This document shows positions 7,970 to 12,759 of a stretch of 12,759 bases of DNA, piece by piece. The DNA is from Rickettsia typhi. Its GTDB lineage: Bacteria > Pseudomonadota > Alphaproteobacteria > Rickettsiales > UBA1997. The DNA is taken from assembly GCA_945898025.1 (NCBI GenBank), contig CAMDGT010000016.1, positions 1 to 12,759 of the forward strand. The letters are read 5' to 3'. Position numbers and translations under genes: made by a program. Under the pieces are notes generated by a model. The model was not told where the DNA came from, made no database searches, and saw only the letters and a list, made by a program, of their open reading frames with translations. Each line of letters begins with the position of its first letter. Within the stretch, counting starts at the first letter, position 1.

Positions 7970-8571
7970 CGACCTCCTTAGTGAATTTAAAATGCCCCTT
8001 ATATTCATAAACCTTGCCAAATAGCCAATGGTCAATTGTTGCACTCATATCAAAGCTATTATCGTCAACAGGAATTTCCTGCGCATTTCCAGCACCGATA
8101 AGCCATGTTATTGGTAATGGAATTTGGAATTTAAGGAATTTAAAGGAGTATCCTTTATGTTTTAATATCACTCTTTGATCATCCCAAATATAATATAAAT
8201 GCCAGCAAATACCGCCATCCATAACTTCCATAACTTCATTATCTTTAACTTGAATCATCTTCGATTTAAAATAGAAGGGCTGTTTATCTTTAAAATAAAA
8301 AACTCTATCCAAGTGAAAATATTTAGAATCTTTACTACTTTTAAAATCAACTGTTACAAAAACATCTTTTTGTTCATATGGTGGTTATGGTATTAAATGC
8401 ATAAAAAAATGGTTTTAAAAACCATTTACACATCACATCTAATTTTCCCTCAACGGTTATTGTGTCATTTGTAAATTGTCTATTTGAATAATGTTTTATG
8501 ATAGATTTTGGAAGGCTATTCCAACTATCACCAAAAATAGGTTTAAATATTTGTTTATTATCATTTGGCAT
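7959..8571 (-). pseudogene. DUF4166 protein, one frameshift
   Basis: The first frame, from ATG 8571, gives PIFGDSWNSLPKSIIKHYS and later VEGKLDV, matching the start of the DUF4166 domain (function unknown, often the C-terminal part of saccharopine dehydrogenase-like proteins). It then stops at 8374. The domain resumes in a second frame with PPYEQKDVFVTVDF, HLDRVFYF, MDGGICWHLYY and IGAGNAQEIPVDD, ending at 7959. One surplus A (a T on the + strand) near 8385-8386 separates the two. Removing it gives 203 continuous residues. The conserved middle and end, including the GGI motif and the basic-hydrophobic C-terminal strands, are otherwise undamaged, so the lesion appears recent. The gene overlaps the downstream saccharopine dehydrogenase-like gene by 11 bases. 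In this genome the domain is encoded separately and upstream of its partner instead of fused behind it. Confidence 0.75.
7972..7979 (-). promoter_or_regulatory. Strong Shine-Dalgarno site that fixes a TTG start
   Basis: AAGGAGGT on the - strand (7979-7972) lies inside the end of the DUF4166 frame and 2 bases before TTG 7969-7967. It matches the anti-Shine-Dalgarno sequence over eight bases, while the other genes here have no visible site. The spacing is slightly short. It supports the TTG start of the saccharopine dehydrogenase-like gene and translational coupling with DUF4166. Confidence 0.6.
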
Positions 8572-8641
8572 TATTTTCTCAAATTATTAATTTTACCAAA
8601 ACAAAAATATATGATATTTTTATTATTTTCTTTTTAAGAGC

Positions 8642-8669
8642 TTGATTTTAATTAAAATAGCTATTTAAT
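8642..8669 (+). promoter_or_regulatory. Putative promoter for the DUF2269 gene
   Basis: TTGATT (8642-8647) and TTTAAT (8664-8669) are separated by 16 bases and match 4 and 5 of 6 consensus positions. Transcription would begin near 8676, about 80 bases before ATG 8755. The site lies in the 183-base divergent gap, which must also hold the promoter of the DUF4166 gene. A possible - strand -35, TTGACT (8705-8700), has no well-spaced -10. AT-rich context limits confidence. Confidence 0.3.
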
Positions 8670-8754
8670 CGGGCTAAAGATTAAAATATAAAAACACTTA
8701 GTCAATAAGTTAATTATTGCTAGTAAAGATAAAATTTTACGACACTTTCTTCAT

Positions 8755-9218
8755 ATGGATTATCTAATTTTAAAATATATTCACATAATTAGTTCAACAA
8801 TACTCTTCGGCACAGGAATTGGCAGTGCATTTTATATGTTTATAGCCAATAGAAGAAAGAATATTGAGAATATTTACTTTACCGTAAAATATGTAGTAAT
8901 TGCCGATTGGCTATTTACAACGCCCGCTGGAATAATTCAGCTAATTTCGGGAACTATCCTAGTAAAAATTGCAGGATATGAATTTACAGATTTGTGGATA
9001 ATTTGGGCCTACATTTTATATTTCTTTGCTCTTATATGCTGCTTCCAGTTGTGTGGATGCAAATCAAAATGCGAGATATGGCTCAGCATGCTCTAAAAAC
9101 CAATACCAAATTGCCAAATAAATATTGGCAAATGGATAGGTGGTGGATCACATTAGGATCGCTTGCATTCCCAGTGGTAATGGTAATTTTTTATTTTATG
9201 GTGTTTAAGCCTGTTTAA
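8755..9218 (+). pseudogene. DUF2269 membrane protein, one frameshift
   Basis: Small integral membrane protein with four predicted helices. The first frame begins with YLILKYIHIISSTILFGTGI, then VVIADWLFTTPAGIIQ and LWIIWAYILYF, all typical of the DUF2269 family (function unknown). The frame then goes wrong at about 9041, and the family sequence continues in another frame as LPVVWMQIKMRDMAQ, KYWQMDRWW and VIFYFMVFKP. Restoring one G after 9041 (TGC TGG CTT in place of TGC TGC TT) recreates the conserved W-L-P-V-V-W and a 154-residue protein of normal length. No Shine-Dalgarno sequence is seen. It is divergent from the DUF4166 and saccharopine dehydrogenase-like genes, with which DUF2269 genes often cluster; the three probably act together at the membrane. 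Confidence 0.8.
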
Positions 9219-9347
9219 AAAATATAATCGATAAAACCTAATAGCAAAAATATTGGTAAAATTTAGCCCTCTCAATGTTTAGTGAGGTAAAGAAAATGGT
9301 TATGGTTATATTCATTAAGCCAAAGGTGAAACCGCTTGTTGCTTTTA

Positions 9348-10370
9348 TTATGTAGTCTGAGGGTTATTTTTAAGAAATTGACATATTTCTATGGCTCCAT
9401 AAGTTATAATTGCAGTTGCTCCAGCTCTTTTGATGGCAATTAAGCTTTCATAATAACTATTGATAAAATTAAGAATATTGTGTTTTTCGGCAAATTTCAG
9501 CATAGCAAATTCTCCGCTAACTTGATAGGCAAAAATTGGAATTGGAAATCTTCTTCTGCTATTGGCAATGATATCAAGGTAAGGCATGGCTGGCTTTATT
9601 ATTATTGCATCGGCACCTTCTTCAATATCGAAGGCAATTTCTCTTAGAGCTTCGCTACTATTGTGGAAATCCATTTGATAGGTTTTTTTATTTCCTTGCT
9701 TTAGATTGTTGCTTGAACCAACTGCATCGCGGAATGGGCCATAAAAATTTGATGCATATTTTACACTATAAGAAATAATGCCAATATTTTGAAAATTATT
9801 ATTATCAAGAAATTTTCTTATTGCCGTAATTCTGCCATCCATCATATCGGATGGCGCCACCATATCGCAACCTGCTTTTGCACAAGCTAGAGCTTGTTTT
9901 TCTAGATAATAAATGGTCTCATCATTTAGAATATTGCCATTTTCATCAATTATACCATCGTGACCGCTTACAGTATAAGGGTCAAGAGCTACATCGCAAA
10001 TTATTAAAATATTTTTAAATTGACTTTTTATCGCTTTAATTGTTCTGCAGATCAAATTATTTGAATTACTACTTTCGGTGGCTTGATTATCTTTTAGAGC
10101 ATTATCAATTACTGGAAAGAGCATTATCGCTTTTATGTCTAAATTGCAGGCTTCTTCAATGATTTTTAATAGATTGTCAATCGAATAGCGAAAAACATCG
10201 GGAATAGTGCTGATTTCTTCTTTTATTTGACTGCCTTCGCAAACGAATAATGGCAAGATTAAGTCATTTGCGGTGATATTTGTTTCGGCGACTAGGCTTC
10301 TTATTTCTTGGTTTTGCCTGTTTCTTCTTAAGCGAGTTTCGGGAAATTTTCCTAAAAATTGATAATGCAT
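9348..10370 (-). CDS. hemB: Delta-aminolevulinic acid dehydratase (porphobilinogen synthase)
   Basis: Condenses two 5-aminolevulinate molecules into porphobilinogen in the cytoplasm, an early step of haem synthesis. The 340-residue length is normal. FPETRLRRNR at the N-terminus is typical of alphaproteobacterial HemB. The two substrate-binding lysines are visible: K204 in SYSVKYASNFYGPFRDA and K259 (Schiff base) in IIKPAMPYLDI. CDVALDPYTVSGHDG (125-139) has aspartates (D126, D130, D138) where zinc-type enzymes carry cysteines, so this is the Mg-dependent type. Start ATG 10370 lies 3 bases after the stop of the RNase J gene, so hemB is probably co-transcribed and translationally coupled with it. 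No independent ribosome binding site is evident. I found no convincing terminator downstream, where it meets the converging DUF2269 relic. The frame is intact and all key residues are present. Confidence 0.97.
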   Translation of the reverse strand: MHYQFLGKFPETRLRRNRQNQEIRSLVAETNITANDLILPLFVCEGSQIKEEISTIPDVFRYSIDNLLKIIEEACNLDIKAIMLFPVIDNALKDNQATESSNSNNLICRTIKAIKSQFKNILIICDVALDPYTVSGHDGIIDENGNILNDETIYYLEKQALACAKAGCDMVAPSDMMDGRITAIRKFLDNNNFQNIGIISYSVKYASNFYGPFRDAVGSSNNLKQGNKKTYQMDFHNSSEALREIAFDIEEGADAIIIKPAMPYLDIIANSRRRFPIPIFAYQVSGEFAMLKFAEKHNILNFINSYYESLIAIKRAGATAIITYGAIEICQFLKNNPQTT

Positions 10371-10373
10371 ACT

Positions 10374-12122
10374 TTATTCAATGAAGTGAATATAAACCTC
10401 GGTTACTGGTCTTTTGCCCATGATATCTTCAAAAATTTTAATAACTCTTGAGCGAGTTGATTTTTCAAGCTCGTTAACGATTTTTTTGCTATCTATTTTG
10501 CTTTTTTTCTTTTTAAGGAAATCGATATTAAATAATTGTTTTTTCTGTGGGCCTGAATCTCTGATTAGTTCTCTAGATTTATTATTGACAATGTTAGCCA
10601 CTTCTCTTTCAAGGTATTGCAGGGTTTCTCTGTCATTTTTTAAATCAAAAGAGCCAATACAATTTATTTTTGGTTTATTGATAATTTTAAGTGAAATGTC
10701 GATTGCCATTGAGATGATGACAATTCCAGTTTCCTGAAGTTTTTTTCTTTCTCTTAAAACATCGCTTTGCATGTCAAGTAATTGCTTGCCGTCAACTGCA
10801 AAATAGCCAGATTTAACATAGCCAACTTTTTGACATTCTTCTCTTGATATTTTTACTGCTAGGCCATTTTCTATTTGAAGGACTTTTTCAACTCCGCAAT
10901 CTCTAGCAATTTCGCTATGAGCTTTGGTGTGCAAAAATTCACCGTGAACAGGAATGGCGATTTTTGGTTGTGCCAATTGATACATCTCCCTTAATTCATC
11001 TTGCGAAGGGTGTCCTGAAACGTGGACAAAATGATCTTTTTCGGTCATTACATCGATCTGCCTTTTCGCTAGAGCATCGAATAATTCAAAAATCTTTTTT
11101 TCATTGCCGGGAATAATTTTAGATGAAAAGATCATTAAATCATTTTTATTAAAACGAATAGTTGGATGATTATCGGTGGCTATTTTTCTTGCAGAAGCAA
11201 GTAATTCTCCTTGACAACCGGTGCAAATAATCAGGATTTCATTTTTAGAATAGCCTTTAATTTGCTTATCGGATATAAATTCAAAATTTTCATCAAAATA
11301 ACCGCTTCTTTTTCCCACTTCGCAGATTCTTTGCAAAGAATAGCCAGCTAACACTACTTTTCTTCCCACTTCTTTGGCAATTTTGGCGATGGTATAAATT
11401 CTGGCAATATTTGAAGCGAATGTGCTGACTCCAACATAACCAGTTCTACCTATAATTAGCTCTTTTAAAGATTGATAAAGCTCTCCTTCTGAACGAGAAT
11501 GCCCTGCTGATAATGCATTGGTTGAGTCACAGATAACGGCAAGAATTTCGTTATTATCGCCCAATTCTTTGATTCTTTTTTTATCTGATATTTCTCCTAC
11601 TACTGGTTCGGGGTCGAATTTCCAATCTCCGGTGTGGAGAACGTTGCCTTTTTCGGTTTTTATTATCAATGCTTTCATCTCAGGAACTGAGTGAGTCAGT
11701 CCAATAAATTCAATGGTAAACGGGTTTAACTTTAATTCTATTTTAGGGTCGATTACATGAATTGGAACGACTTTATCTAATTTATATTCTGCAAGTTTAG
11801 ATTTTAAAAAGTTGGCGGTTAATAGCGAACAATATACGGGAGCGTCTAGTTCTTCCCATAAATATTGCACTGCACCAAGATGATCTTCGTGAATATGGGT
11901 TAAAATGATGCCGATAAGATCTTTTTTGTGAGCTTTGATAAATGAAATATCTGCGGTCATCATATCAACACCGGGGATATTGCTGGCAAAACCTACTCCA
12001 AGGTCAACCATTAGCCATTTACCATTTAAATGATAAAGATTGACATTCATTCCTATTTCATTTGCACCACCAAGCGCTATAAAAAGGAGATCGTCCTTGT
12101 GTTTTTTTAAATTTAAATCCAT
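10374..12122 (-). CDS. rnj: Ribonuclease J
   Basis: Metallo-beta-lactamase/beta-CASP ribonuclease that processes and degrades RNA, with 5'-3' exonuclease and endonuclease activity in characterised members. The 582 residues are near the usual 555. Zinc-site motifs are in order: HIHEDH (76-81), H144 in GLTHS, D166 in HTGD, and H393 in PVHGE. The beta-CASP domain shows CDSTN (198-202), TGCQGELLASARKIA (301-315) and SGHPSQDE (369-376). A C-terminal domain follows (about 450-582). GGANEIGMNVNLYHLNGKW near the N-terminus is characteristic of the alphaproteobacterial form. ATG 12122 has no clear Shine-Dalgarno. It sits 82 bases after ppa, with a possible promoter in the gap, and 3 bases before hemB. 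The whole frame is uninterrupted. Confidence 0.96.
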   Translation of the reverse strand: MDLNLKKHKDDLLFIALGGANEIGMNVNLYHLNGKWLMVDLGVGFASNIPGVDMMTADISFIKAHKKDLIGIILTHIHEDHLGAVQYLWEELDAPVYCSLLTANFLKSKLAEYKLDKVVPIHVIDPKIELKLNPFTIEFIGLTHSVPEMKALIIKTEKGNVLHTGDWKFDPEPVVGEISDKKRIKELGDNNEILAVICDSTNALSAGHSRSEGELYQSLKELIIGRTGYVGVSTFASNIARIYTIAKIAKEVGRKVVLAGYSLQRICEVGKRSGYFDENFEFISDKQIKGYSKNEILIICTGCQGELLASARKIATDNHPTIRFNKNDLMIFSSKIIPGNEKKIFELFDALAKRQIDVMTEKDHFVHVSGHPSQDELREMYQLAQPKIAIPVHGEFLHTKAHSEIARDCGVEKVLQIENGLAVKISREECQKVGYVKSGYFAVDGKQLLDMQSDVLRERKKLQETGIVIISMAIDISLKIINKPKINCIGSFDLKNDRETLQYLEREVANIVNNKSRELIRDSGPQKKQLFNIDFLKKKKSKIDSKKIVNELEKSTRSRVIKIFEDIMGKRPVTEVYIHFIE

Positions 12123-12163
12123 TTTATTTTTTGCGATTGCTCTTGTTTTAATTTAGTGTGTTT

Positions 12164-12193
12164 ATAATAATCTTGCAGAGTAAGTGATTGCAA
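12164..12193 (-). promoter_or_regulatory. Putative promoter for rnj-hemB
   Basis: On the - strand TTGCAA (12193-12188) and TATTAT (12169-12164) are 18 bases apart and match the -35 and -10 consensus at 4 and 5 of 6 positions. Transcription would start near 12157, about 35 bases before ATG 12122. No terminator was seen after ppa, so rnj may also be read from ppa. Confidence 0.35.
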
Positions 12194-12204
12194 GGTTGCT
12201 TATA

Positions 12205-12732
12205 TTATTTTTGGTATCTTTTAATTGCTTCTTCAATGATAATTTTGGCTTTTTTTTCATCTTCAAAGCCTTTTACTTTAACCCATTTTCCACTTTCAAG
12301 ATCTTTATAATGTTCAAAAAAATGTTTGATTTTATTGATTAAAATTGCAGGAAGATCTTGATAAGATTCAATATTTTCAAATTGAGAATTTAGTTTTTGA
12401 GCGGGAACGGCAAGAATTTTTTCGTCCATTCCTTTTTCGTCTTCCATAATTAAAACACCAATTGGCTTAACTGCGATTACTGCTCCTGAAATAATTGGAA
12501 AATCAGAAACGACTAATACATCTGCGGGGTCGCCGTCTTCTGATAATGTGTGAGGAATGAAGCCATAATTGCAAGGATAATACATTGCGGTGCCAATAAA
12601 GCGATCGACAAATATTGCTCCTGAATCTTTATCGGTTTCATATTTTACAGGATCGGCATTCATTGGCACTTCAATAATAACATTTACTTGATGTGGAGGG
12701 TTCTTGCCAATGGATATTTTTTCTATATTCAT
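12205..12732 (-). CDS. ppa: Inorganic pyrophosphatase, family I
   Basis: Soluble cytoplasmic enzyme that hydrolyses pyrophosphate to phosphate, pulling biosynthetic reactions forward. The 175-residue length equals the E. coli protein. The family signature [11 protein letters not shown] holds the metal-binding aspartates D66, D68 and D71. Further conserved active-site elements are present: K30 and E32 region (PVKYE), DRFIG with R44, YPCNYGFIP with Y56, [10 protein letters not shown] with D98, D103 and K105, and [13 protein letters not shown] near the C-terminus. Start ATG 12730-12732 is followed by the expected N-terminus, so the gene is complete although its promoter lies outside the window. 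No Shine-Dalgarno is evident in the 27 bases available. It is the first gene of the - strand housekeeping run and is intact. Confidence 0.97.
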   Translation of the reverse strand: MNIEKISIGKNPPHQVNVIIEVPMNADPVKYETDKDSGAIFVDRFIGTAMYYPCNYGFIPHTLSEDGDPADVLVVSDFPIISGAVIAVKPIGVLIMEDEKGMDEKILAVPAQKLNSQFENIESYQDLPAILINKIKHFFEHYKDLESGKWVKVKGFEDEKKAKIIIEEAIKRYQK

Positions 12733-12759
12733 AATTTGTTTATTTGGTTTATATATTCT

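Noticed and set aside
7484..8396. Several + strand open frames (7484-7669, 7734-8024, 8199-8396)
   Set aside because: All are antisense to the saccharopine dehydrogenase-like and DUF4166 genes, whose family motifs are on the - strand.
9219..9347. Bidirectional terminator between DUF2269 and hemB
   Set aside because: Only a 4-bp CCTC/GAGG pairing around 9271-9286 was found, with no adjacent T run; too weak to call.
10414..10737. Open frame of 107 codons on the + strand
   Set aside because: Antisense to the C-terminal part of RNase J, with a low-complexity Leu/Ser/Phe-rich product typical of an antisense shadow.

Overview
The window is AT-rich and looks like a chromosome segment of an alphaproteobacterium, most likely Rickettsiales-like or another host-associated, reducing lineage. 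The HemB and RNase J proteins read as alphaproteobacterial, Shine-Dalgarno sites are mostly weak or absent, third codon positions are A/T-rich, and several genes are decaying. This taxonomic placement is an inference from protein character, not from a search.

Layout from left to right. Positions 1-610 hold the relic of an IS5-family transposase gene, with internal deletions and frameshifts. A good sigma70-like promoter at 655-682 precedes an unrecognised 330-residue protein (804-1796) that may be exported. Positions 1797-2338 hold no convincing gene, but contain two strong stem-loops and two compositionally distinct reverse-strand open frames. Positions 2339-6592 form a two-gene operon on the + strand: a TolC-family outer-membrane factor broken by one missing A in an A7 tract, overlapping an intact heavy-metal RND pump of the CzcA/CusA type. 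The membrane fusion protein normally found with such a pump is absent.

Positions 6593-6857 are a structured intergenic segment. Positions 6858-9218 hold a three-gene accessory module: a saccharopine dehydrogenase-like NAD(P)-binding protein and a DUF4166 protein on the - strand, and a divergent DUF2269 membrane protein on the + strand. All three are interrupted by single-base indels, four in total, and each regains one full-length frame when these are corrected. Positions 9348-12732 carry an intact housekeeping block on the - strand: ppa (inorganic pyrophosphatase), then rnj (RNase J), then hemB (porphobilinogen synthase) only 3 bases after rnj.

The main pattern is the contrast between intact core genes (ppa, rnj, hemB and the large RND pump) and accessory genes that are each one or two bases away from being open. 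This fits recent pseudogenization in a shrinking genome. Partial rescue by slippage at an A tract is possible for the outer-membrane factor, and sequencing error is the main alternative. I found no CRISPR array, tRNA, rRNA or complete mobile element, and no clear previously undescribed multi-gene system.
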